Source: Aspergillus flavus (taxonomy: Eukaryota; Ascomycota; Eurotiomycetes; Eurotiales; Aspergillaceae). Taken from it: a stretch of 64,000 nt of DNA. Shown here one piece after another: positions 24,708-36,100 of the stretch. Position 1 is the first letter of the stretch. Every line of letters starts with the position of its first letter. The notes beneath the pieces are model-generated. The model ran no database searches and was not told the origin of the DNA. It saw nothing but the letters and a program-made list of their open reading frames with translations. The position numbers were made by a program, and so were the translations under genes. The stretch is from positions 3,844,001 to 3,908,000 of the forward strand of contig NC_092405.1 in assembly GCF_009017415.1 (NCBI RefSeq), given 5' to 3'.

Positions 24708-24873
24708 CAGCCCATTTCTCCAACAGGGACCACTATTCAATTCAGTACATCTTATTCCTCGCTACACTAATCTGAAAGCTGTGTACTACATTCTTTTCAT
24801 TGGTCTTTTTTTCCCATTTTGACTATATTTCCCACCGCTTGCGGCTTCATCTGACCTAACATCTTCATACGCC

Positions 24874-25655
24874 ATGACCGGTAATTGTTTGCCCCGGGGT
24901 AGATAGAGACTCAACACTAACATTATCGAGCACCAGGAACGAACTTTTTGGTGCTGCTTTATATGGCTATGTTAGCTTCTGCAGCCGTGATCAGTCCACT
25001 GGTTTCTAGTGCTCCGCCGCTTCCCGCCGCACCTGTACTGAAGCGTGCTGAATGGATACCTCTGGATGCGCCTATGCTACAGGGAAATGGCAGTTACGAG
25101 AAAGGCCTCTTGCCCTCTAGCAAGGGCGGGAAATGCGGATACTGGGATGTTGATGGTTACATCGCTCAATGTGACTGTATCATGACAGGTTAGTATCAGT
25201 CTGCGCTCTTTTATAAGGCTCGCACATCTTTATCTAATTGAGCCTTAGGCAGTAAGATGGCAGATAGCTACATCGAGCAGTATGCGTCTAGTGCCTGTGA
25301 TGCTTTCCTCAGCAGCCTCCCTGGGGCCAACGTGGTGAACAGTAAATGGCTGCGTTTTGCAGTTAAGAATCTCGTTGGTACCAATGGAAAGCCCAACGTG
25401 TTGAACTTCCGATGGAAGAAGGTTTCCAAGGGTGAGCTCACATTGACTAAAGAACTGTGCAATGATGCATACAAGATGTTGGCAAATACTATATGTGACA
25501 AAAAGGACGCAAAGGCGACTAGAGGGGGAACAATCAAATTTGCAGGCGACCAGGGCATTGAGATTGGCGTTGATCCAGACGAGATGAAGAACTTCAAAGA
25601 GAAGGACAAGAGGTACACGAATGTTGGGAAGTTCATTGATGCCGTGATTGGCTGA
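24874..25655 (+). CDS. Small secreted six-cysteine protein, paralog B
   Basis: Exons 24874-24880 (7 nt), 24937-25188 and 25249-25655 give 221 aa. The protein begins MTGTNFLVLLYMAMLASAA, a signal peptide, then a proline/alanine segment with a KR dibasic site (PVLKRAEWIPLD) that could be a Kex2 cleavage point. The six cysteines, WLRFAVKN, NFRWKK and EKDKRY match paralog A at 9385-10225; by eye roughly half of the last 135 residues are identical. Both introns (56 and 60 nt) are phase 1 at the same codons as in paralog A. Family not recognised. The two lie in opposite orientation, about 14.6 kb apart. Confidence 0.86.
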
Positions 25656-26693
25656 CGAGGTAAGACCTGCCAAAGTGGTCTAGGTCAGGCCAATCTCTTC
25701 ATGGATGTGTACTCTGACTAGTTATTTCCCTTTTCATGATCTCTAAAAGGGCTTTTCATTTGTAATTTGCAGAGTTGTCATCTGTTGGGTGGTTGAGTAC
25801 CTTTGAACCCTTACCTATATGCCCGATATATTTCCTTTGTTTTGATTTTGCCTTCTCGATGCGGTCTTGTCGCCTACTAGGCAGTATGCCAAGATGCCGT
25901 TGATATCTCTCTTGTTTCTTTTATTGCTTCCCTGTCAGTCATTACCGATATTCTTGGCTTCTGTTATATTCGCTCTTTGATGATTGTGACAAGCAATTTG
26001 ATTAAATTGGCACTATCTGCACTGAGGGGGGACGGCCGCAGATGTGGAGTTGCGCAGTTCCTCTTCCCATGCAATTGTATGCCGCTTACATAGTTTTATC
26101 CATTCTTCCCTAAATAATTCTAGTAGAGTGCGGCAAGAAGCAGACATTAGGAGTTTTGTAGTACTCATCTCTGAAGACCGCCAGGGCACAGCATCACATC
26201 TTCTCATATGACTTTTCTAGTCCCTAATGAGTCATACACATATCCCTCGCTGCAATTACTTGCCCACTAATTGACTGACCTGGTGTGCTTTTGGGCGCGT
26301 ATACCCGACGTGTGTGGCCCCTTCCTAACCGGCCAACCATTGCTGAATCTAATCATATTGGGCAAGCTATTCTACTGTTTCAGATGCATTCGGCCCAGGC
26401 TGAGTGGACTGTTTTGATACTCTTTGAATACTGTTGCAAAGTTACATTAAGAATGTCCGCCATATTGAGTAGCACGAGGGATCTATATACAGCATTTGAC
26501 TTGACTTCTTGGACTATAAAACGTAGCATGACCTCACAATTCAAGCACAAGGGATAAGGTTATTTTCGCACTGTGTCAAGAAGGCCATTCACGCTAAGTT
26601 TATATCCGGCACGGACACAGAAATCCCATCTACAGTATCGAGCCGCTTCCTTCTCGACGTCCGCCTCATTCCTTCCCGTCGGCTACTACCATC
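25656..26693. other. Intergenic
   Basis: 3' regions of paralog B and of the convergent MFS gene. I see no gene; the frame at 26285-26557 has no coding features. Confidence 0.6.
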
Positions 26694-28373
26694 CTATGTT
26701 CTCATGCTCTTCCATTCCATCGTCAGTGCCCCAATCCCCGTAGCACACGCGCACGCAACCCCAACATAGAACGCATCAATCACAGCCGAGTTATAACCAG
26801 GCAATATCAAAGCCAACTGCTCGTCACCAACAACCTCCCGCAAAGCTGTAGCACCCACCTTTACAACATCCCCGGCATCCACACCTGCAATGCTAGCCAC
26901 ATTCCGCGCGAGACAGTTCGCAAAGACATTATTCGCAGCCGAAATCCACAACGCACCACCAAAGTATTGCGCAAAGAAAATCAACGAGATACCAGTCGAG
27001 ACATCCTCCGGGGAAAGAACCGTCTGCGCGGCGGCAGCGGGCTGCTGCATCCCGAACCCTAACCCTAACCCAAAGCAGACCTGATAACCAATCCACTTGC
27101 TGTGGCCGGTAGTCGTGGTAAAGGTGGTCATTAGACCGGACCCGACCGCCATTAGGATAGAAGCGATGATCATGAATGGATTATAGTATCCGGATCTGGT
27201 CACTCCTGCGCCGGCAACGATGCTGCCCACCACCAGGCCGATGATCATGGGGAGTGTCATTATACCTGATTTTATGGCGCTGGCGTCCTTGATTACTTGG
27301 AACCAGATTGGGAGGTAGTATAGTATTACCATCATTGCGCCGTTGAGCGTGAACATGTACCAGAAGCCGGAGAAGATGCTGCGTTGGAGGATGATCCGGG
27401 GTGGGACTGTTCCGTTGTCTTGTTTCCATGTTTGGATGCCGATGAAGGATAGGAGGAGAATTCCTGCGATGATGAGAAGGACTATTACTCGGCTGTTGTG
27501 CCAAGCGTAGGTGGTGCCGCCCCATTGGAGCGCGAGGAGGAGACAGATCATTCCGGGTAGGAATATCGCTGTGCCGAGGGGGTCAAGCTTTGCTAGACGT
27601 TCGCGTGTTGAAATATTGCTGTGCGGGGGTTCTGGAAGCTTTAGGACTAATGCGATGATGGCTACTGTGGCGGCCCCAATGGGCAGGTTGATGTAGAAAC
27701 ACCATCGCCATGAGACGTTCTCCGTGAAGGCGCCGCCCATTAGGGGGGCGATGACGGATGCAATTCCAAATACAGCGCCGATGATTCCGGTGTACATGGG
27801 TCGCTTGTGTAGTGGTGCGATGTAGACGATAATGACGACGCTGCCCGACATGAGTCCGGAGGCACCTATGCCGGCGATGGCTCGTCCTACGATGAAGGCC
27901 GTTGAGGACGGTGCGGCGCCGCAGATTACCGAGCCAACTTCAAAAAGAAGTATGGCACCCAGGAAGACCCATTTAGGGGAGTAGAATGTGTAGATCCGGC
28001 CGAAGACCAGCTGGAATGAGCAGCATGTGAGCAAGTAGGCACTGCCGTACCACCCGATGTCGTTGAGGGAGTGGAAGGTATCTGTGATGCGCGGAATGGC
28101 TGTGGAAATGATCGTTCGATCCTTTGATTGTTAGTATTGCTGATAATATGAAGAGAGGGGTATTAGTGAACCCACTAGTGCTACTAGGAAGATCGCCAGG
28201 TATAACGCGATCGTGATCATGATTACCCTTGGCAATGGAGGGTATTCAGGGAGATCCTGCTGGGGATGACTCTTGTTTTCGTTTAGTTGGTCTTCCTGCA
28301 TATTCGCACCAAGACCAACTGGAGAAGGTGTCTTTTCATGATCAATTGGCCGACTGTAGCTTGTTGTAGTCAT
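26694..28373 (-). CDS. MFS multidrug/toxin efflux transporter (DHA2, 14-TM type)
   Basis: Exons 28373-28176 and 28121-26694 (intron 54 nt, phase 0) give 541 aa. The splice joins YLAIFLVAL to [16 protein letters not shown], recreating the family's motif in TM1. Also visible: [40 protein letters not shown] (motif C region) and [17 protein letters not shown], the DHA2 signature. The N-terminal ~45 residues are a hydrophilic cytoplasmic tail. Such plasma-membrane proton antiporters export drugs or fungal secondary metabolites (AflT-like). No biosynthetic gene cluster is visible in this window, so the substrate cannot be guessed. Length and C-terminus ([10 protein letters not shown]) look complete. 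Confidence 0.92.
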
Positions 28374-29193
28374 CTTGAGAAGAGGTTTGTAGGTCTAGTT
28401 GAACGTACGTTCGAGTAATTGAGCATACAAAAAACTCTATGTAGAGAACATATGCAATAGACCTTACAGAAGAGTACAGACATGTCATCAATAACCCAGT
28501 AATCACTCGCTTTATAGTTTTCATTGACGCCTAAACGTGTCCAGCAAAAGATGCCAAATCAGCCATCCCGGGACTTACAACGGGATCGATCTCGGGTAGT
28601 GAAGTATCTCGGGCCCGAAATTAGAGTAAGCTAACAAACCACCAATGATATGCCATGAAATATACATATAACCTGCTCGCTATTATTCGGGTACAGCTGG
28701 AGCCTACTGATATCACATAGCTCGGCTAAAGGTGTTCCTGACCCGAATTCTTCCCCGAGCTCAAAGATGGAGAGACCGTACTATCGCCTGAGCTAAGCTA
28801 GAGCCATACCATTAGTTGCGCTTCATTCCCTACCTACCTGCGCTACACTTATTTTAACTTCTCTTTGTACGAGACTTTTCACTCGTCTTCTTTCTTCGAT
28901 TCTCTTTCTTTTTGAATGAAATCTTACATTGGTAACCGCTAAAGCCATCCTCGATTTGAAAAAAAAAAAAAAAAAAAAAAAAAGCAGAAGCAATGGAGTG
29001 GCCTTTGCTCTCATCACAGAAACAGTTCCCAGAGCCTTGCCAGAAATGCTACGAAATTGCCACTTCACCAAGTCCAATTAAAACAAGACTGTCTTTTACA
29101 ACCAGATACCCGGCACTCTAAATGCCGCATAGGAGTACCCCTTCTAGAGATTATGCTATATAGCTATATATTTTCCTTTCCTTATCTCTAAAT
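28374..29193. other. MFS promoter and intergenic DNA
   Basis: Upstream region of the minus-strand transporter. It includes a 25-A run at 28959-28983, and no gene is seen. Confidence 0.6.
28959..28983 (+). repeat. Poly-A tract (25 A)
   Basis: An uninterrupted run of 25 A in ordinary-complexity sequence. Confidence 0.95.
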
Positions 29194-29609
29194 ATAACGT
29201 AATTGGTAAGCACCCTGCGCAGCTCTGTATTCTATATAAATCAGCCCTTTTTACTACTTGAATGTCTCAGCAACCACAGATTGTAAAGATATAACATTAA
29301 ATATGCAATATAGTATACACTATATCAGCTTCATGATATTTTCTTTAAATTTTTCTTTTAACTTTACTGTATAAGTTGAGAATATCAAAAATACCGCTTT
29401 GATATTTAATACTGAGAAAAGTATTGCTTATATGAATTTCTCTGCTTTATACATTGAAGACAAGGTAGTATTATATATTAACCTCTAATGTTTATATCAT
29501 TTTAACCAATGGTTAATGAGATATTCAAGTAGTAAAAAGGGCTGATTTGTATAGATTACAGAGCTGCGCAGGGTACTTGTGTGCGCAGGGTGCTTACAGA
29601 TTACGTTAT
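29194..29609. mobile_element. MITE with long terminal inverted repeats
   Basis: The left arm 29194-29268 (ataacgtaat...gtaagcaccctgcgcag...aatgtctc) is the near-perfect reverse complement of the right arm 29518-29609 (gagatattcaag...gctgcgcaggg...attacgttat). The arms are about 75 and 92 bp. The right arm is longer because its gtgcgcaggg segment is duplicated. The ~250-bp centre is very AT-rich with no open frame. This is the structure of a non-autonomous DNA transposon. A target-site duplication could not be fixed by eye. Confidence 0.85.
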
Positions 29610-29627
29610 TTATTAATTAATTAATAA

Positions 29628-30457
29628 TACAGTAAAATATGTTACTAATCGGATAGGAATGCTCTATAAATATATAGCTCTGCTTTATAAGTTTCTGCTT
29701 AACTAGAACTTTTTGTGGTTTAATATTTCTTGTGCCTTGCAGAGATATTCCTCAAAATACCTCTTTGTGTAGCGATTTAGTAGCCAATCTACCAGCCATC
29801 CAGCGCTTCTTCCCCCAATGATACCTCTAAGACAAAGGGTACGTTGCGCATTGTACCTGTTTACAGAGCAGTCAAGCCAGAGAGCTTGATAAATAATATG
29901 TCACCGTTAGAACTTAGACCCTAGAGCAGGCTCCCGGGAACAAACATGGCATGCATAAATGATAATATCGCCGGGAATAGGATAGCCACCTACCGTAGTA
30001 TCTCAGAAAGACTCTGATGCGTGCTTGGTGATAATGAGATTTGCAGTGTCTGAAGATATTGCTCTCGACTCGGAGCCGATAAAGCTTCTGCAGTGAACAT
30101 GGTTTCCGGGAAAGTGGAGAGAGTGTTATAACACGTCTCGAGTTGAGAATACCCAGGGATAAAGAAACATGCTCTCCAGCTAACGAATTCCACTAGCATA
30201 ACTACTGGAGAATTACTGGGAAGTGTAGATTAGCCTTCCCGAGAAATATACACGTGATTATAATTATTTTAGTAAATTTTTTAATTGGTTAGTTAGACGC
30301 ACTATATCTCATTATAAGGAATTTTGTATGGGAGACTGAGCAGATTATTGAAAGTTCCCTATATCGAGGTTTTCTGCAATTTTGTATGGGAAACGATAGG
30401 AGACAGCCTAGTAGATTGCTTATATCGAGATATTGCTTATAAAGAGGTTTTACTGTA
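29628..30457. mobile_element. Pogo-like (Tc1/mariner superfamily) transposon remnant
   Basis: The right end on the minus strand reads tacagtaaaacctctttata, the typical start of pogo/Tigger-class elements. The left end at 29628 reads tacagtaaaatatgtta on the plus strand, so the two ends form inverted repeats starting TA. The right end contains further copies of a sub-terminal motif (cccatacaaaattg/cccatacaaaattcc and aacctcgatata). Size is only ~830 bp with no intact transposase: a deleted and decayed copy. It contains copy B of the dispersed repeat. Confidence 0.6.
29699..30200 (-). pseudogene. Degenerate dispersed repeat, copy B
   Basis: On the minus strand two peptide-like stretches remain: EFVSWRACFFIPGYSQLE near 30190-30130 and a separate frame reading LVDWLLNRYTKRYFEEYL further on, broken by stops between. 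Matching pieces occur in copy A (about 16680-16800). This is likely a fragment of a transposon-encoded or captured gene; I do not recognise the family. Confidence 0.4.
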
Positions 30458-31248
30458 GTCTAATTTTCTTGGCTGGCACGCCGGGGGAAATTGAGCTCGG
30501 GAATGCAAAGCCGATAGGGTTGATTCGAGCCACGATTTACCCCTCCATTCTTTCTACAATTTGGCGATTGCTCCTAATGCACGTTTCCCTCCAACCAAAG
30601 ACTACTACCTGTCAACCGTACCGAGATATCGAGGAAATACTAGCATTAGCATATCTGCAGTCTCAAAAAATTAATCTCCGCTACCTCAGCCAGCCATAGG
30701 AAGGGGTGACCAATCGAGTGACTCTAACATCACAACCCTAGACTACTATAGGTAGTGCGCTGCGACGGGTCATATGCAATGCACGAACAACACACTGATC
30801 GACAATTCTTCCAATCTCGGAATTGGATATTGGTAGACAGGTTATAGACTACCATCGCTCAGGTGACCACAATGAAACCTCCAATGATTAATTTGCTTTG
30901 GGTAGGAATGAGGGAGAAATCGGCAAAGCTCGATGTCTCCGGCCTTTGCAGCGAATATCGGTGAGACCTCTATGTGGATTACTGCACAAGTCATCACGCA
31001 GCTGTGATGAATGCCGCCGATCTGTCATCGCACTGGCCCCAGACTGTCCAAAATAAAGCATTCCTATGGCTGCGATTTACGACATCAATGCATTGCTTTC
31101 GTCACACCGGAACTGCGGAATCTACTGATGCATATGATGACTCAATTCAGAGACCCTAGGATGGGAAACCACAAAAGCAAAAATAGGGGAAGACAGAAAG
31201 AGAACCCGAGGTGATTGATTTCCAATGTTAAAATGGTCTGTCCCCACG
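30458..31248. other. Intergenic
   Basis: About 0.8 kb between the transposon island and the promoter of the next gene; no coding or structural feature seen. Confidence 0.5.
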
Positions 31249-31256
31249 TATAAATA
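31249..31256 (+). promoter_or_regulatory. TATA box of the 31.4-kb gene
   Basis: tataaata about 112 bp before the ATG at 31368, followed by a C/T-rich leader (cctttctttctctgg). Confidence 0.5.
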
Positions 31257-31367
31257 CTGAGTAAGTCTCCTATCCAAAGGGGCCATACTACTGCATCGCC
31301 ACGCTTGTAACCTTTCTTTCTCTGGTACACTTGCTTATTTTTTCACCCTCTTACAAACTCACTTACA

Positions 31368-32238
31368 ATGGGTAATTGGAAAATACAACTGCCGGAATCG
31401 ACCTCAAAGGATCATGTCTTGGGTACCATAAGCTCTGGCCTACCCAAGTATTATGCTGGAGAACCCAGGGTTAATTTGGGACATTTCAGCCCTTCCTTGC
31501 AAAACAGTCTGAAACGAGTGATTGAGCAAAGCTATCAAGCGGAAGCCGATGAAAAACCTTCAGCTGATGACATCAGTCGTGCTTACGACATTCTGTCTAA
31601 ATACCTCGCCGCATACCTGATGGGCCAGTCGTCAGACGACAGTGTAACCCACTGGGTTGTGTCCCAGTTCCCTCGTCATCAAACCCAGCCATTGCAGTCG
31701 ATTTTCCACAACAAGGTTAGTGCGGTATCTTCTATATATCAAACCGCATTCTTAGTTGTCTAGATTGGTTTTACTAAGTCCGACCTCTCAGATACCTGTC
31801 GATGAAGCCATTGCAGCGCTCTTGAAAAACCACGATCAGTCGCAAACTCCCGAAGCTAGGTATCACGCCGAGAGTTTGAATAGGGCTCGCGGGTTGTTCG
31901 CTTCGTTGCTAGAGATTACAACAGTGGACAATATCAATATATTCGGCAATGCTTTACGGCAATCGAATTGGGGTCTACTCGAGATGACACATGTCAGTTA
32001 CCATCTCAAGAAACTTAGACAAGCCGGCACTTTCGACGACGCATTAGTGTCAGGTTTTTATAAGGTGTTCAACGCGGACCGTACGTGGATGATACACGAC
32101 TTCACAAAGTATTGGGGAAGGGTTGATATGGTCAAGTTCTCCCAAGAATATAAGAAACCTGATTTGGCATTGAATATCATCAAGGCAATGGGAGATGCAG
32201 GTGTTGTGCGTGATGGGCTCTACCGTGCCCTGTTTTGA
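31368..32238 (+). CDS. Unknown cytosolic protein, 264 aa
   Basis: Exons 31368-31715 and 31792-32238, joined by a 76-nt phase-0 intron with a TACTAAG branch site, give 264 aa. There is no signal peptide, membrane segment or motif I recognise. It appears largely helical and charged (SLKRVIEQSYQAEADEKP, SADDISRAYDILSKYLAAYL). The TATA box, leader, in-frame splice and even codon use suggest a real expressed gene. Function unknown; it could be lineage-restricted. Confidence 0.7.
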
Positions 32239-33688
32239 GACTTCCAGATTGCTGGAAACCCCCGAGCGGTGTCACTGTTGTTTAACTAATCGTTGATTCT
32301 GTCCCGTTGGGCATATCCAACTGATATTAGGCTTGCTTGAATACAAATTCTGTAGTTCAATCAAATTGGCACATTAATTATCCTGTTTCAAAGTAGAACT
32401 TCTCCCCCACTCCTGCGAGCGCGCCAAAGCCCTATACCTAATGGAAAGTGGCCAGTCATGACGTGCGGCATCCTCCTTCGATAGTCCTTAGATCGTGGGC
32501 ACAAAATGGTCCCATGTTATATTTGCATAAGTTTGAAGCAATTACTATAGCACTGGGATTTGCTGTGGCCGGATATGTCTTGCGACTGATGCTGTTGTTT
32601 CACCCGATCCTACAGAACTGATTGGGGAAGGCGAATGGGTTAGTTCCCTTTATCAATGTAAATTAAGATGTATCGAACATCATCTTTTGCTTTTTCCCGA
32701 GACGCTGGCTATGCTATGAATGATGGTGCTCTTACATCTCTATGAATATCCATCTGATGTGAGCATTGGATGTCATAAAGACCCCAAAGATAACCAAAAC
32801 CCAAGAAGCTCTGTGTCATTCTAGAGCCCAGGCATAGACTTGTTCGACTTTCAATGCAAATACTGAAGCATTTCGGTAATTTGTCATTACTCACACCCTC
32901 AGCATCTGGTAGAAGTTGCTAAGGTATTTAGTTGATTTTTGAGAGCCGAACCAAGGTGCCAATGCTGATTCTCATCCGTGATTTTTATAGACGTGAGACT
33001 TGGTAATGTTGGGCGGGTGTATGATCAACTTGGATCAGTTCCAGGGCATGCATGGAAGGATCTTTAGAGGGATCGGGTTTTAGCCTGATTAGTTAGATAG
33101 GTATCGCCTTGGCATTCTGTTATTGAGTCCATCGACTGTTTCCATTCCTGAATTACTCCGTAGTATCTCCGGCCATGGATATTCTACATCGTACGTTAAA
33201 ATCCCACAATTCTGGACTATAGGATTAGGAACCCTCAAAGCGAGGCCGGAGATTAACAGATAGCTCGTTTGACAGTCGGTAAAATTTGTGCCTATCATTC
33301 CTCCACATGGGTTGACATTCTGCAGCGATTCTTCACTGACATCATGGTTTAGTTGGTCTTAATTTAGCCGGAGATATTAATGGACTAGGGCCAAGACACT
33401 ACGGACCATCCGATCCTTCCACGTGCAGGAAACATGCCCTGAAGAATAGTAGTCTAAGGCCTTAGTATGGAATACTACTGCATTAGGCGCATGCTCGTCA
33501 CCAACGGCAGTTCTGCTACGGTCGACATAGATTAAACCGTCGGAGTGCCCCTTTTCTTCTTCCGAACGACGATCCCCGACATGCAAGTACATAAGACCGA
33601 CGATCACTCCTCTTTTTCTTCACTTGCGACCTGACACTTTTCCTTACACGCAAAAGGATAAGATAAATCAAAGAAAATAGGGAAGAAA
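32239..33688. other. Intergenic
   Basis: About 1.45 kb; short open frames on the minus strand (for example 33377-33607) have no coding features. The last 60 bp are the A-rich leader of the next gene. Confidence 0.55.
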
Positions 33689-35168
33689 ATGCGCTCCATC
33701 GCGTATCTCGCCAGCGGTCTTCCGGTCGCTTTGGCAGCCACCTCCGGCCAATTCGATGTTCTCTCTTTCAACGTCGCGGGTCTTCCGGCTATCCTCAACG
33801 GCAACGAAGTGCCCGGCGATAAAACCAATAACTCCAAAGCAATTGGTGCTAAGTTCGCCGAATACGATTATGATGTGATCCATGTACAAGAGGACTTCAA
33901 CTACCATGCCTACATATACGAAACCGACGACCATCCTTATCGCACCGCCACTTCCGGAGGTGCGGGTATCGGATCAGGGTTGAACACGCTTGCCAACTAC
34001 CCCTGGGTGGACTTTGAGCGCGTCAAGTGGGAAACATGCTCTGACGCCTCGGGTTCTGATTGTTTGACTCCTAAGGGGTTTACCACGATGCGCGTGCGCT
34101 TTGACGAGGGCGTCTACGTCGACTTTTACAATTTGCATACGGATGCCGGGTATGGACTTTCCAACTTCAAAAATTACATACCTCGATACTGATATGTCCT
34201 AGTTCTGAGACAGACGATGTCACAGCGCGCAGTGCCAATTTGCAGCAGGTGGCCGATTACATTGGGAACAATTCCGCGGGCAATGCGGTTCTGGTCTTTG
34301 GCGATACTAATGCGCGATACACTTCCTCTGGCGAGAATATTCGTGTGTTCGGGACCGAGCAGAACATGACGAACCCTTGGGTAGAGCTTATCCTGAATGG
34401 TGTCGAGCCTACGGAGGGGACCGATCCCTGGATGTGCGACAACCCGACGACGAACAACACCTGCGAGACGGTTGACAAGATCTTGTAAGCGGCATTCGGG
34501 TTAATGTGTGGTTGGGGTATAGCTAATATGTAATATAGTTATCGGGGAAGCCGTTCGATCGAGTTGAGTGCGACTTTCTGGAGCTACGTTGGAACCAAGT
34601 TCGAACTCGATGGACACATTCTCTCTGACCATAACCCTGTTACGTCTAATTTTACATGGACTTTGTCTGATTCAGTACGCCAGAGTGATCTTTTCGGTGG
34701 ACCTCACGGGTATGTATTATCCTCGGTACCCGTAGATTGACTTTACACTAAGCCAAGTATCACAGAACCTGGTTCAACGATCTCTCATCCGTCCCCTCAT
34801 CTTCAACAGGACAGAATAAACCAAGCAAGATCACCCTTCGGGGCGAAAACCGCGTGGACAGTGTCGGCTTGGCTTTGACTTCGGGCCAGAACTACACCCA
34901 CGGAGGAACAGGCGGCACTGCATCTGAACTTACCTTGGCCGAAGACGAATACTGGACTCAGGCAAAGCTCTGCCAGGATAAATACGACGATCATACTCGC
35001 ATCTTCTACCTGCTGGCGACGACTAGCGCTGGCAATACTGTCAGTACCGGGAAGACGACGAGCGACTGCAAGGAATTTACTGCGCCGGATTCGTGGCAGA
35101 TTGTTGGGTTCTATGGACGGGATGGCGATGAGGTGGATGAGTTGGGTTTTATTTATGCGCCGCAGTGA
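33689..35168 (+). CDS. Secreted EEP-family phosphodiesterase with jacalin-like lectin domain
   Basis: Exons 33689-34149, 34203-34484, 34539-34709 and 34766-35168 (introns 53-56 nt, all phase 2) give 438 aa. A signal peptide (MRSIAYLASGLPVALAATS) leads into an endonuclease/exonuclease/phosphatase domain with its core motifs in order: DVLSFNVAGLP, VIHVQEDF, YNLHTDAG, VLVFGDTNARY and LSDHNPV. So hydrolysis of a phosphodiester or phospholipid substrate, sphingomyelinase- or DNase-like, is expected. From about residue 325 a jacalin-type lectin fold follows: ITLRGENRVDSVGL, HGGTGGTASELTL and IVGFYGRDGDEVDELGFIY. This suggests glycan targeting outside the cell. All exons join in frame, so the gene looks intact. 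Confidence 0.88.
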
Positions 35169-36100
35169 GGTGGGGTGGTGCTATGGAGGGAATTATCATT
35201 CCTTGTATATAGTGTGCGATCTATTCTAAAGCTTGTGCGAGGTATATAGAAGAATCCTGAGTGAGTTCTTGGAGCGCCACTTCCATGACGCTTTTCAAGG
35301 ACGAGTTCCATCCACAAACAAGGATACAAGATAACCTCAAATTACCGGGAGGATTTCAACGCCATCCTTTTAAAACGCAGGATAAATGTTGCTGTAATTG
35401 GGGATACCAGGTCATATTGAACAAAGGAATTGAGTTTGACAGTGATTGGTCTAAATTTTCATTTTTCTGTTGGATATTGTGGTCTGGGCTTGAGGATTGT
35501 CTTGAACGAGACGCACTGAGAGGCTTGGTTTCCAAGAATTCCGATTATATCGAAACCAATGTGCTCCTTACAGCGTCACTTTTCGGCGGTTTGAGACGTG
35601 ACACTTATCGCCGAATGTTGCCAAACGCAAGAAAGCCTTCACTTGCAAAGACTTGACGGAAGATACTTTTCAATAAAACACATAACCTCTGGTAAATTAA
35701 AGCTAGAGGCTCCCTTCAGTGCGCCTGTTTGGTGATTACCTCTTTGCTCTTTGACACAGTTTGCTGGTTTGCATCGCATAAAAAATAAAGCTAGTTGCGA
35801 ATAGTAAACCACTATGGAACGTTGCATATGTCTTTTGCGTTGTAAAATGCATTATTTCCATTGGGCACGTACAGCGCTAAGTGTTTCAGCTCTCTCCACA
35901 AATACATGGGACGTCATCAGACGCCATCTGATTTTATATAACACCACCTGAATGACCCTCACGGTACGGCCTTCAAGATAACGCCAGTGGTATTCCTCTG
36001 CTGACATTAAAAACCCGCAAAAAATGGAGGGAAATGCCCCTCGTGTTAGTCGATGCCAGTGACAGCGAGCACCCTATGTCCCACCAGGGAAAGTTCGACG
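35169..36100. other. Intergenic; one doubtful ORF
   Basis: A 123-codon frame from the ATG at 35285 to 35656 has some tryptophan and cysteine residues but no family match or promoter signs; I do not call it a gene. The remainder shows nothing. Confidence 0.5.

Noticed and set aside
27053..27072. Telomere-like ccctaaccctaaccc
   Set aside because: It lies inside the MFS coding sequence and encodes part of the glycine/leucine run GLGLGFG in a conserved membrane segment, so it is a codon coincidence.
35285..35656. 123-codon ORF downstream of the phosphodiesterase gene
   Set aside because: No promoter, homologous motif or splice support; kept only as a note.
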